Positions 42,664 through 51,315 of a stretch of 64,000 nt of DNA are shown here, piece after piece. The stretch is from Elusimicrobiota bacterium (GTDB lineage: Bacteria > Elusimicrobiota > Elusimicrobia > FEN-1173 > JAKLIF01). The notes under the pieces are model-generated. The model saw only the letters and a program-made list of their open reading frames with translations, searched no databases and was not told the origin of the DNA. The translations under genes and the position numbers were made by a program. How positions within the stretch are numbered: position 1 is the stretch's first letter; every line of letters starts with the position of its first letter. The stretch is from positions 62,001-126,000 of the forward strand of contig JAKLIF010000004.1 in assembly GCA_022709755.1 (NCBI GenBank), written 5' to 3'.

Positions 42664-43673
42664 GGACGGCCGCCCATCGTCAACGCCTGGATGGCCTTGA
42701 CGGTATGGAGCCGGTTCTCCGCCTGGTCGAACACGATAGACTGTGGGCCGTCGATCACGGCATCTTCCACCTCGGCGCCGCGGTCGGCCGGGAGCGGATG
42801 CATGTAGACGGCGTTCTTCTTGGCCATCCTCATCCGTTTTTCCGTGCAGACCCAACTCTTGTATTTGTTCAGGATCTCCATCCCGACCCGTTTCTTGTCC
42901 TCTTCGGGAACGCCCTGATCCGCCAGATACTGGTGGCAACCCCACGATTTCGGGTAACACACCACGGCGTTCTTGAAGGAGTCATCCATGTTATGGGTGA
43001 TCTCGAACTTGGTGCCCTGTTCCTTGGCGAACTTTTTGGCGGCTTCGACGGTGCGGGGCATCAGGTTGAATTCCTTCGGATAGGCCAACGTGACGTCGAT
43101 GCCGAACCGGGGCAGGAGCCAGATCAGTCCCTGCGGCACGGACAGCGGCCGCGCATAGGCGGGAGCATAGGTCCAGGAGACGACGAACTTCATTCCGCGG
43201 AGGTTCGTCCCGAACTTTTCGCGGACCGTCATCAGGTCGGCGATGGACTGGCAGGGATGGTCCACATCGCACTGCAGGTTGATGACCGGCACGCTGGCGT
43301 ATTTGGCCACCTCGCGGATGTATTGGTTCCCGATCCCATAAAAACAGTTCCGGATGGCCAGTCCGTGGCCATAGCGGGACAACACCATCCCGGTGTCCTT
43401 GGGAGTTTCCCCGTGCGAGATCTGCATCTTGTCCGGCGTCAGATCGTGCGCGTGACCGCCGAGCTGTGTCATTCCGGCTTCGGTCGAGTTCCGGGTGCGG
43501 GTCGATTGCTCGAAGAACATCATGAACAGCGTCTTATCCTGAAGGAGCCGATGGGGCTCACCCAGGGCGAAACGGCGTTTCAGGTCCCCCGCCACGTCCA
43601 ACAGCGTCTCCAACTCCTCCACCGACCAATCCGGCGTCTCGATCCAGTCCTTACCACGAAGCATTGATTTCAT
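42660..43673 (-). CDS. ygeW: YgeW-like knotted transcarbamylase
   Basis: 337 aa with AGGTGA upstream. Carbamoyltransferase motifs: FFEQSTRTRNSTEAGM, MQISHGETPKDTGMVLSRYG, VINLQCDVDHPCQSIADL, VVSWTYAPAYARPLSVPQGL, VVCYPKSWGCHQYLA, MHPLPADRG. The INLQCDxDHPxQ, APAYxxPLSVPQG and YPKSW stretches match E. coli YgeW (about 396 aa) and set it apart from OTCase. YgeW-type enzymes lie in anaerobic purine/urate gene clusters and are proposed to release carbamoyl phosphate from a ureido intermediate. The exact substrate is unproven. It is coupled downstream to the SGNH gene. Confidence 0.82.
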   Translation of the reverse strand: MKSMLRGKDWIETPDWSVEELETLLDVAGDLKRRFALGEPHRLLQDKTLFMMFFEQSTRTRNSTEAGMTQLGGHAHDLTPDKMQISHGETPKDTGMVLSRYGHGLAIRNCFYGIGNQYIREVAKYASVPVINLQCDVDHPCQSIADLMTVREKFGTNLRGMKFVVSWTYAPAYARPLSVPQGLIWLLPRFGIDVTLAYPKEFNLMPRTVEAAKKFAKEQGTKFEITHNMDDSFKNAVVCYPKSWGCHQYLADQGVPEEDKKRVGMEILNKYKSWVCTEKRMRMAKKNAVYMHPLPADRGAEVEDAVIDGPQSIVFDQAENRLHTVKAIQALTMGGRP

Positions 43674-43689
43674 GCTGTCACCTCTCCTT

Positions 43690-44187
43690 TTATTTTATGA
43701 AACTCTCCCCCTTGTACCGCCGCTGGAGGTCCTCCAGCCAGACGGGAAATTCCAGGGGGTCTTTCAAAATGTGTTCGCGCGAGTAATGGACGAAGACCTG
43801 GGCCATATTAACGATGAACCGGTCAACGGAACGGTCGACGGCCAGGAGGTGTTCGACGAGCTGGCTCTTGTTGTCCCAGCTCTTCTCGACGAGGATGGGG
43901 TAGACGACCTTCTTGAACATCAGCGATCCCCGGATCAGTTCATGGAGGCGGAACCCCTCCGCGGCGCGCTTGCGCGCCAGTTGGTCGGCGAAGTCCAGCA
44001 AGAGCTGGAAACGCCCCTCCAGGATGTTCTTCACGTGGGCCTCGTAATATTCCTCGCAATGCTTATAGATCTCTTCGACGGGCCGCCGCTCATAGCTGCC
44101 GCGCAGGTCCTTGATGGCGAACGTCATCCCGGTGACGATGTCCTTCCTCCGGGTCTCGAATATCTCCTGCAATATCTGTTGGCTCAT
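43690..44187 (-). CDS. RsbRD_N-like sensor domain protein
   Basis: 165 aa, all-helical and soluble. The pattern LLDFADQLARKRAAEGFRLH, ELIRGSLMFKKVVYPILVE and DRSVDRFIVNMAQVFVHY resembles the RsbR/RsbT co-antagonist N-terminal domain (RsbRD_N), which is also found on histidine kinases. Here it stands alone, without STAS or kinase parts. It lies between ssnA (24 bp) and the YgeW-like gene (16 bp). Possibly a small-molecule sensor tied to the pathway. The domain call is moderate; the function is unknown. Confidence 0.5.
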   Translation of the reverse strand: MSQQILQEIFETRRKDIVTGMTFAIKDLRGSYERRPVEEIYKHCEEYYEAHVKNILEGRFQLLLDFADQLARKRAAEGFRLHELIRGSLMFKKVVYPILVEKSWDNKSQLVEHLLAVDRSVDRFIVNMAQVFVHYSREHILKDPLEFPVWLEDLQRRYKGESFIK

Positions 44188-44211
44188 GTTGTCATCCTGT
44201 CATCCGGGATC

Positions 44212-45549
44212 CTACCGCATCCGTTTCCAAAACCGTTCCGCCGCTTCGCGCGATCTCCGAAAAATCTCCTGTTCATCCGTTCCGGCCAGCCGGCCGGCTC
44301 TCAGACGGACACGTCCGCCGATCACCGCGGACCGCACCGGCCGATAGGGCACCCCGAACATCAGGTGTCCGCCGAAATTTCCCGGAGCGAGCGGGGTGGG
44401 TGGATCGTAATCCACGACGATGACGTCCCCGGCCGCCCCGGCCGTCAACTCCCCGACCCGCGTCCCGGTCACCCGCCGGACGATGCCGGGGTTCGTCTCG
44501 ATCAGCATCCGGACCGCCTCGGCAAACCCCACCGCGGGGTCCCGATGGACGTGCCGTTGGAGAAGATACGCCGCCCGTGCCTGAAGGGGCATATGAGAAG
44601 ACATCCCGTCCGTCCCCAACCCCACGCGCACGCCGTGACGGACCAGGGCGAGGATGTCCGCCGCCCCGACGGCATTGTTCATGTTGGATTCGGGGTTATG
44701 GACGACGTTCGTCCCCGTGCGTTTCAAAATCTCCCGTTCGCTCCGGTCCACGTGGACGCAGTGCACGAGGATCGTCTTTGGCGACAGTATCCCGGCCCGG
44801 TCGAACCGATGGACGATCCGGCGGCCATACCGGCGGACGCTGTGCGATTCATCCATCGCGTCTTCGGCGACATGGACATGGACTCCCGCATCGAACCGGC
44901 GGGACAGGTCCGCGCATCCTTCCAACGTATCGTCGTTCACCGTGAACGAGGCGTGCAAACCGACCATCCCGGAGACCAAATCATTCTTCGAACCGCGGAG
45001 TTTCCGAAGGAACCGCTCGTTCTCGCGGAGGCCTTCCCGCCCTTTGCCGTACCGGTCCGACACACCGAGGGTGAGAGAAGCCCTCATCCCGACGCGTTCC
45101 ACCGCCTTCGCGATGTGGTCCAGAACGCCCTCCTGGGCTCCCTGGCTCTCATGGTGATCGATCACCGTGGTCGTGCCGCACCGCAACGCCTCGGCCAAGA
45201 CCGACAGGGAACTCCAGTAGACATCCTCGGGGGTCAGCGTCTTATCCAGCTTCCACCAAAGCCCCTTCAGGATCTCCAGGAAGTTCCTGGGGCGGAACCC
45301 CGGGGACGCCATGCCGCGCGCGAACGTGGAATAGAGGTGATGATGCGCGCACACGAACCCGGGCATCACCAGTTTCCCGTCGGCGGACAGGGTCGGCGCG
45401 GACCGGGCCTTCTTCCTCAGGACCGAGGCCGGTCCGACCGAACGGATCACGCCGTCTTCGATGAGGACGGCCCCGTCCCGGATGACGCGGGGGGTTTTCC
45501 CCGCCGTCCAGACCGTGCCGTTCTCGATGAGCAGCGTGCCCGACGCCAT
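44212..45549 (-). CDS. ssnA: SsnA-type aminohydrolase
   Basis: 445 aa from ATG at 45549, which shares one base with the glutamate dehydrogenase stop (TAATG). Amidohydrolase superfamily barrel: metal His in GFVCAHHHLYSTFARGM, ALRCGTTTVIDHHES, GMVGLHASFTVNDDTL, VHVHVAED, ILVHCVHVDRSE, VVHNPESNMNNAVGAAD, VRVGLGTDGMSSHM. HHHLYSxxARGM is the SsnA mark. SsnA homologues accompany ygeW/ygfK/xdh clusters and are thought to deaminate or hydrolyse a purine-derived intermediate. Substrate not settled. Confidence 0.88.
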   Translation of the reverse strand: MASGTLLIENGTVWTAGKTPRVIRDGAVLIEDGVIRSVGPASVLRKKARSAPTLSADGKLVMPGFVCAHHHLYSTFARGMASPGFRPRNFLEILKGLWWKLDKTLTPEDVYWSSLSVLAEALRCGTTTVIDHHESQGAQEGVLDHIAKAVERVGMRASLTLGVSDRYGKGREGLRENERFLRKLRGSKNDLVSGMVGLHASFTVNDDTLEGCADLSRRFDAGVHVHVAEDAMDESHSVRRYGRRIVHRFDRAGILSPKTILVHCVHVDRSEREILKRTGTNVVHNPESNMNNAVGAADILALVRHGVRVGLGTDGMSSHMPLQARAAYLLQRHVHRDPAVGFAEAVRMLIETNPGIVRRVTGTRVGELTAGAAGDVIVVDYDPPTPLAPGNFGGHLMFGVPYRPVRSAVIGGRVRLRAGRLAGTDEQEIFRRSREAAERFWKRMR

Positions 45550-46802
45550 TACGGATACAGGCCGCGGATCTTCGCCGCTTCGGCCACGCGGGCCACGCCC
45601 AACATCATCGCGGCCGAGCGCAAACTGACTTTGTGCTTCTGCGACATGGACCAGACTTCGTCGAAAGCGTTCACCATGATCGTCTTCAGCCGGGAACGGA
45701 TCTCGTCCTCTTCCCAAAAATAGGATTGGATGTCCTGCACCCATTCGAAGTAACTGACGGTCACGCCGCCGGCGTTGGCCAGGATGTCGGGGGCGAGCAC
45801 CACTTTTCTCTTCTCCAAAATGACGTCGGCCTCGGGCGTCGTCGGCCCGTTCGCCCCTTCGACGATGATGGAGGCCTTGATCGCGGCCGCATTCTGGGCC
45901 GTGATCTGGCTTTCCAGCGCCGCCGGCACCAGGATGTCGCAGTCGCCCGTCAAAAGTTCCTCGTTGTTGCACTCCCTGCTTCCCGGAAAACCGATGATGG
46001 ATCTCGTCTTCGATACCTGTTCTATCAACCGGGGGATGTCCAACCCGTCCTCGTTCCGGATCCCGCCATGGACATCGGACACCGCGACGACCTTTCCTCC
46101 CATCTGGTGGATGCAACGGGCCGCGTGGGATCCGACGTTGCCGAACCCCTGGACGGCCACCCGGGCCCCCTGGAGCGGTTTACCGAGTTTCAGGCAGACC
46201 TGTTCCGTCACGTACGCCACGCCCTGCCCCGTGGCATCCACGCGTCCGCGGGACCCGCCCACTTCCAGCGGTTTCCCCGTCACGACGCCGGGAACGGAAT
46301 ACCCCATGTTCATGGAATGAGTGTCCATCATCCACCCCATGATGCTGGCGTTCGTGTTGACGTCCGGAGCGGGGATGTCTTTTTCGGGGCCGATGATGAG
46401 TTTCAATTCGGATGTGTAACGCCGGGTGATCCGTTCCAACTCGCCTTGGGACAGTTTGGACGGATCGCAGATGACGCCGCCTTTGGCCCCGCCGTAAGGC
46501 AACCGGACCACCGCGCATTTCCACGTCATCCACATCGCCAGGGCCGTCACCTCGTCGATATCGACGGACGGATGGAACCGGATCCCCCCCTTGGCGGGAC
46601 CCCGGTCCATGTTGTGCTGGACGCGGTACCCCTCGAAAACCCTCAGCGTGCCGTCATCCATCTTCACGGGGATGGCCACTTCCAACGTCCTCTTGGGATA
46701 TTTCAATTTTTCATGCAGGGAAGGGTCCAGTTTCAAGCGTTCCGCCGCCTGGCGCAACTGTTCCCGCGCCATCTCCAACGGATTGATCTTAGTGTGAGCC
46801 AT
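45549..46802 (-). CDS. gdhA: Glutamate dehydrogenase
   Basis: 417 aa from ATG at 46802, with GGGGGGAT upstream. GDH of the small hexameric type common in anaerobes and archaea: FEGYRVQHNMDRGPAKGGIR, catalytic Lys in MTWKCAVVRLPYGGAKGG, IPAPDVNTNASIMGWMMD, Rossmann VAVQGFGNVGSHAARCIH, SIIVEGANGPTTPEAD, PDILANAGGVTVSYFEW. Interconverts glutamate and 2-oxoglutarate plus ammonia. First gene of the ten-gene leftward operon, so it may fix or release the ammonia from purine breakdown. Cofactor preference is not determined. Confidence 0.95.
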   Translation of the reverse strand: MAHTKINPLEMAREQLRQAAERLKLDPSLHEKLKYPKRTLEVAIPVKMDDGTLRVFEGYRVQHNMDRGPAKGGIRFHPSVDIDEVTALAMWMTWKCAVVRLPYGGAKGGVICDPSKLSQGELERITRRYTSELKLIIGPEKDIPAPDVNTNASIMGWMMDTHSMNMGYSVPGVVTGKPLEVGGSRGRVDATGQGVAYVTEQVCLKLGKPLQGARVAVQGFGNVGSHAARCIHQMGGKVVAVSDVHGGIRNEDGLDIPRLIEQVSKTRSIIGFPGSRECNNEELLTGDCDILVPAALESQITAQNAAAIKASIIVEGANGPTTPEADVILEKRKVVLAPDILANAGGVTVSYFEWVQDIQSYFWEEDEIRSRLKTIMVNAFDEVWSMSQKHKVSLRSAAMMLGVARVAEAAKIRGLYP

Positions 46803-47108
46803 GATCCCCCCCGGAAGGCATCCGCCTTCTTGACTGTGAAACGGCACTCTTCTGATTACTCCGTGCAAAGGAAACAGATCTGTGTGAGCGAATCATCTGA
46901 TCAGGATCGTGAGATACGGTGGAAAGGAGAGTCTCACCAACAGGCAAGGCCGCGCACGCGACTTCGGTTCCGGAATCATTTCGTCTGCTTGACTGGCGCA
47001 TTGACAGCATTACATTCCCTCGCAAGGTGTATTCCGAATTGAGATTCTTACTACTTGAATCGGGGGTAATTAGTATAGCATTCCCAAGCCGGTTTTGGCA
47101 GGTCATTT

Positions 47109-47124
47109 TGTTGATATTTCAACA
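47109..47124. promoter_or_regulatory. Candidate operator TGTTGA-N4-TCAACA
   Basis: A perfect 6-4-6 inverted repeat 18 bp upstream of the -35 box of the xanthine dehydrogenase promoter, in the gdhA/xdh divergent gap. The position suits an activator or a repressor acting on both operons. Confidence 0.45.
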
Positions 47125-47142
47125 CTTAAAATCGCAATATTA

Positions 47143-47171
47143 TTGACGGTTGGCCTCCAGGAAGTTACAAT
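47143..47171 (+). promoter_or_regulatory. Sigma70-type promoter of the two-gene xanthine dehydrogenase operon
   Basis: TTGACG (47143-47148), a 17-bp spacer, TACAAT (47166-47171). Transcription would begin near 47178, 47 nt before the GTG start at 47225. Confidence 0.7.
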
Positions 47172-47224
47172 AAGAAATTACGTATCGGGCGTTGCCGTCC
47201 CGAAACAAAAAAGGGGCCGATAAA

Positions 47225-48628
47225 GTGCTTAATTTCATCATCAACCAACAACCAGTCCAGACCGACGAACCCCGCGGGATGGTCCTATTGGATTTCATCC
47301 GTGACGTCAAATGTCTGTCCGGCACCAAAGAGGCGTGCCGGGAAGGCGAATGCGGCGCGTGCACGGTGCTGATCGGCACCCCGCGACCCGACGGGAGCGT
47401 CTCTTACAAAGCCTGCGCCTCCTGTTTGTTGCCCATCGGCGATGTGGACGGCTGTCACGTGGTGACCGTGGAAGGGCTGAGCGCCGACGACACCCTGACC
47501 CTGGTGCAACAATCCATCGTCGACCACAGTGCCTCCCAATGCGGATTCTGCACACCCGGCATCGTGCTTTCGCTGACGGCCTTCTGCCTCACCAGCCCGG
47601 ACTATTCCTATGAGGACGCCCTCAACGCGCTCGACGGCAACATCTGCCGATGCACGGGTTATGTGTCCATCCGGAACGCCGCGCGGGCCCTGTGCGACCG
47701 TCTGGCCAAGACCGAACGGGCCCCTGAAAAACGCGTGGCCGCCCTGATCTCCGCCGGGGTCATACCGGCCTATTTCAACGCGATCCCCCAATCTCTGAAA
47801 CGACTGCCCGGCCCCTCCTCCCCTCCGTGCGGCGATGCCGTCCTGGTGGCGGGAGGAACCGACCTTTTCGTCCAAAAACCCGAAGCGCTGAGGGAGAGCG
47901 AACTGTGTTTCCTCTCTCAACGACGCGACCTGGACTACATCCGTGAAGAAAAAGACGGCCTTCATGTCGGCGGCGCGGTCACGATCGAGGATTTCAGACT
48001 GTCAGCGGAGGTGTCCCGTCATTTCCCGTCCCTAAAAAACGACCTTTTGCTCCACTCCTCCACCGTTCTGCGCAACAAAGCCACCATCACCGGGAACATC
48101 GTCAACGCCTCCCCCATCGGGGACATGAGCATCATCCTGCTCGCGCTCGAGGCCCGGCTGGCCATCACCGCGAAGGACGGATCACGGCGGGAGACCCCGT
48201 TATCGACGTTCTACAAGGGTTACAAACAATATGACCTGGCCTGCGGCGAGATCATCCACGAGATATTCATCCCGTTCCTGCCCCGGGGAGCCCGGTTCAA
48301 CTTCGAGAAGGTCTCCAACCGGGTCTATCTGGACATCGCGGCCGTGAACACAGCCCTGCGACTGACGGTTTCCCCCGACGGCAAGATCACGGACCTGCGT
48401 CTCTCGGCGGGAGGCGTGGCGCCGTTCCCGCTCCTGATCGGCGGGCTGGACCGTTTTTGCGGAACAGCGGCGAATGCCGCCACAGGGGCCGAGATCGCCA
48501 AAACAGTGACGGCGTCCGTCAAACCCATCGACGACATCCGCGGAACGGCCGCCTACAAAAAACTCCTTTTGAACCAACTCGTGATCGCTCATTTCGCCGG
48601 CCCGTCGGCCCCAGGAACCTCCCGATGA
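47225..48628 (+). CDS. Xanthine dehydrogenase small subunit (2Fe-2S + FAD)
   Basis: 467 aa from GTG at 47225, with AGGGG 8 nt upstream; a TTG at 47192 is an alternative. Fused small subunit as in proteobacterial XdhA. First [2Fe-2S] domain (about 30-75; KEACREGECGACTVLIG). Second helical [2Fe-2S] domain (about 85-160; ASQCGFCTPGIVLSL, GNICRCTGYVSIRNA). FAD domain (about 200-440; LVAGGTDLFVQKPE, STVLRNKATITGNIVNASP, GDMSIILLALEA). It passes electrons from the molybdenum subunit to FAD. The stop overlaps the next start (ATGA), forming a two-gene operon. Confidence 0.92.
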   Translation: MLNFIINQQPVQTDEPRGMVLLDFIRDVKCLSGTKEACREGECGACTVLIGTPRPDGSVSYKACASCLLPIGDVDGCHVVTVEGLSADDTLTLVQQSIVDHSASQCGFCTPGIVLSLTAFCLTSPDYSYEDALNALDGNICRCTGYVSIRNAARALCDRLAKTERAPEKRVAALISAGVIPAYFNAIPQSLKRLPGPSSPPCGDAVLVAGGTDLFVQKPEALRESELCFLSQRRDLDYIREEKDGLHVGGAVTIEDFRLSAEVSRHFPSLKNDLLLHSSTVLRNKATITGNIVNASPIGDMSIILLALEARLAITAKDGSRRETPLSTFYKGYKQYDLACGEIIHEIFIPFLPRGARFNFEKVSNRVYLDIAAVNTALRLTVSPDGKITDLRLSAGGVAPFPLLIGGLDRFCGTAANAATGAEIAKTVTASVKPIDDIRGTAAYKKLLLNQLVIAHFAGPSAPGTSR

Positions 48629-50865
48629 AGCTCACCGATCCGCTCATGCACGTTCGCGGCGCCTCCCAGTTCATCGACGACATCGTCACGCCCTCGGGAT
48701 GTCTTCACGCCGCGCTTTTCACCTCCCCCATCGCCCGAGGCAGTATCCGATCCCTGAACACCCAGGCCGCCTCTTCCGCCTCCGGTGTCGTGGCGGTCTT
48801 CACGCACCGGGACATCCCCGGACTCAACCAAGTGGGACACGTCATCAAGGACCAACCCCTTCTCGCCGTCGATTCCGTCGAATATATCGGTCAGCCCATT
48901 GCCCTGGTGGTGGCCACCACCCGCCGGGCGGCATTGAAAGCGGCCAAACTGGTGACCGCCGAGATCGAACCGCTGGAAGCCGTATTCTCCCCCAGAGAAG
49001 CGGCCCGACGCGGCATGATCCACGGCCAGAAGCGCGCCCTCACCGACGGAGACACCGCCGCCGCCTTCGCCCGGTGCAAACATATCGCTCAAGGAAAACT
49101 GGCCACAGGCCCCCAGGAACATTTCTATTTCGAGACGCAGCGCGCGCTGGCCCTTCCCAGCGAACACGACACAATCAAAGTCTGCGCCAGCACTCAATCC
49201 CCCGGCACCTTCCATCATCACATCGCCGAAGTGTTGGGAATCCCCCAAAACAAGGTGGAGTTTGAGATCCGCCGGCTCGGCGGCGCTTTCGGCGGAAAAG
49301 AATCCACCGCCGTGTGGGTGATCGCGCCGGCTCTGGCGGCGTTCCTGCTCAAACGACCGGTGAAACTGGTCTTGGAACGCAACGAAGACATCGTCACCAC
49401 CGGCAAACGACATGCCTATGAATACGACTATAAGATCGGACTGGACGCCGACGGGAAGATCCTCGCCTACGAGATAGACCTCTATCAGCACGCGGGGGCT
49501 TGCGCCGACATCTCGCTGGCCGTTCTGGGCCGGTCGTTCCTGCACGTTTCCGGCTCTTATCGAATCCCGAACATCCGCGCGACGGCGGTCAGTTGCCGCA
49601 CCAACATCCCCCCCAACAACGCCTTCCGGGGATTCGGCGTTCCCCAGGGCAACTTCGCCATCGAAGCCGCCATCAGCCACGTCGCGGAAAAGATGGGGGT
49701 CTCCCCCTCGGTCATCAAACGAAAGAACCTGCTTCAAAACGGCGATACCCTGCCTTACGGGATGAAACTGGAAAAAACGAACGCCATCCGTTGCTGGGAA
49801 GAACTCGACAGACAGATCGTCATCGAGAAAAGGCAGGCCGCCGTGGACGAATACAACCGGAAACATGCCGACACTAAGCGCGGGATGGCCGTGATCCCGG
49901 TCTGTTTCGGCATTTCTTTCGCCCAGACCGCTCTCAATCAGGCCAGCGCGCTGGTGAACATCTACGTGGACGGAAGCGTATCGGTGAACACCGGGGCGGT
50001 GGAGATGGGGCAGGGAGTCAACGCGAAGATCCAGACCGTGGCGGCCCGCACGCTGGGCATCAGCACCGACAAAATACGGGTCGACACAACCAACACGTCC
50101 CGGATTCCAAACGCTTCCCCCACCTCGGCCAGCACCGGAGCCGACCTGAACGGCATGGCGACCAAAAACGCCTGCGAAACGCTCTATGCCCGACTGTGCG
50201 AATTCGCCGCCAAACATCTGGGACTGCCGACCGCCGACATCTCCATCAAGGAGAACGCCGTCTACAACAAAGACAAACGGACCGACTTGGATTGGGACAA
50301 GCTGTCAGCCGCGGCCCAATGGGCGCGGATCGACCTCTCCGAACACGCCTTCTACGCCACTCCGGACCTTCATCTCGATTTAAAGACCGAACGCGGACGG
50401 CCCTTCGCCTATTACAGTTACGGGACCTCTTTGACTGAAGTGTCGTTGGATTGCCGACGAGGGACTTACAAGGTCGAATCGATCGACATCGTGCACGACG
50501 TCGGGCAGACTTTGAACGAGGTCATCGACCGGGGGCAGGTGGAAGGGGCTGTGATCCAAGGGATGGGCTGGTCGACGACAGAACAGATCCGTTACGCGCC
50601 AGACGGGAAGGTATTGACGCTGGTCAACTCTTACAAAATCCCGGACATCAAATTCTGCCCGGCGCACTTCAAGACCACATTACTGGAGAATTCGGACAAT
50701 CCTTTTGCGGTCTGCAACTCGAAGGCGGTCGGAGAACCGCCGTTCATCCATGGATTGGGAGTTTATTTCGCTTTATGGCAGGCCCTGCGCAGCGTCCGAA
50801 AGGACAAGGACGTCCCCTCGTTACCTCTGACCCCCGAAAAAGTCTTCATGTATCTGCACGAGTAA
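48625..50865 (+). CDS. Xanthine dehydrogenase large (molybdopterin) subunit
   Basis: 746 aa from ATG at 48625. Molybdenum hydroxylase domains: N-terminal (RGASQFIDDIVTPSGCLHAA), TGPQEHFYFETQ, Moco loop IRRLGGAFGGKESTAVWVIA, ILAYEIDLYQHAGACAD, FRGFGVPQGNFAIEAAI, VEMGQGVNAKIQTVAA, and the catalytic Glu in NSKAVGEPPFIHGLG near the end. It hydroxylates hypoxanthine/xanthine to urate with water as oxygen donor. The layout with a fused FeS-FAD partner is that of XdhAB. It needs Moco maturation; a MocA-type gene lies at 55.5 kb, but no XdhC chaperone is in the window. Confidence 0.92.
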   Translation: MKLTDPLMHVRGASQFIDDIVTPSGCLHAALFTSPIARGSIRSLNTQAASSASGVVAVFTHRDIPGLNQVGHVIKDQPLLAVDSVEYIGQPIALVVATTRRAALKAAKLVTAEIEPLEAVFSPREAARRGMIHGQKRALTDGDTAAAFARCKHIAQGKLATGPQEHFYFETQRALALPSEHDTIKVCASTQSPGTFHHHIAEVLGIPQNKVEFEIRRLGGAFGGKESTAVWVIAPALAAFLLKRPVKLVLERNEDIVTTGKRHAYEYDYKIGLDADGKILAYEIDLYQHAGACADISLAVLGRSFLHVSGSYRIPNIRATAVSCRTNIPPNNAFRGFGVPQGNFAIEAAISHVAEKMGVSPSVIKRKNLLQNGDTLPYGMKLEKTNAIRCWEELDRQIVIEKRQAAVDEYNRKHADTKRGMAVIPVCFGISFAQTALNQASALVNIYVDGSVSVNTGAVEMGQGVNAKIQTVAARTLGISTDKIRVDTTNTSRIPNASPTSASTGADLNGMATKNACETLYARLCEFAAKHLGLPTADISIKENAVYNKDKRTDLDWDKLSAAAQWARIDLSEHAFYATPDLHLDLKTERGRPFAYYSYGTSLTEVSLDCRRGTYKVESIDIVHDVGQTLNEVIDRGQVEGAVIQGMGWSTTEQIRYAPDGKVLTLVNSYKIPDIKFCPAHFKTTLLENSDNPFAVCNSKAVGEPPFIHGLGVYFALWQALRSVRKDKDVPSLPLTPEKVFMYLHE

Positions 50866-51315
50866 GATTAATATTCATTCTTCTTTCCGTATAACTACTG
50901 TTCAATCAAGATAATTCCTATTCATTACACCGTGGCGATCTTGTTTTTCGTTAGATTGCTTCGGCGGGATTTTCGGGCCGCTGGCCCGCCGCCTGTCCTC
51001 ATAGTTACACGAAGAGGGCGGACGCTAGGGAATAAGATGGCGGGTGGGCGGTCGCCCGACGTTGCGTTATTGTTTTAATCCGTCATTCCCGTGCGTGGTA
51101 AACGCACCAACCACTCAACACAGAGGGGCAGTCCCTATTTCTACTGGTGATTGGGACGGGAATCCAGAGAGCCGAATAGTTGGCGAATGAGAGAAGACAA
51201 CCGGATATATGTGTAACGCGTGAACAGACATTTTCGGTCTAGATCCCCGATCCAAGCATTCGGGGATGACAGCTAAAATAAAGGAAGACGACCAGTGGGC
51301 GAAAAATCCCTGCCC
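50866..51315. repeat. Gene-free convergent gap with decayed interspersed repeats
   Basis: 450 bp between two convergent xanthine dehydrogenase operons, with no supported gene. From 51081 it shows CGTCATTCCCG..., GTGCG-N7-CGCAC, GGGACGGGAATCCAG, and a hairpin ATCCCCGA-N9-TCGGGGAT followed by GAC (51243-51269). These resemble pieces at 10489-10532 and 55370-55516. No clear T-run terminator. Confidence 0.5.

Larger units (their letters stand above)
46803..47224. promoter_or_regulatory. Divergent control region between gdhA and the xanthine dehydrogenase genes
   Basis: 422 bp, AT-richer than both flanking genes, no convincing gene. It holds a strong plus-strand promoter and an inverted repeat (listed separately) and a possible minus-strand -10 TATACT near 47073-47078 for gdhA, without a good -35. 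Confidence 0.6.

Noticed and set aside
45550-46116. N-terminal extension of SsnA
   Set aside because: It is the other-frame reading of glutamate dehydrogenase; the true ATG overlaps the gdhA stop.
46919-47146. Small gene in the gdhA/xdh divergent gap
   Set aside because: No ribosome site or family features; the gap contains promoter-like elements instead.
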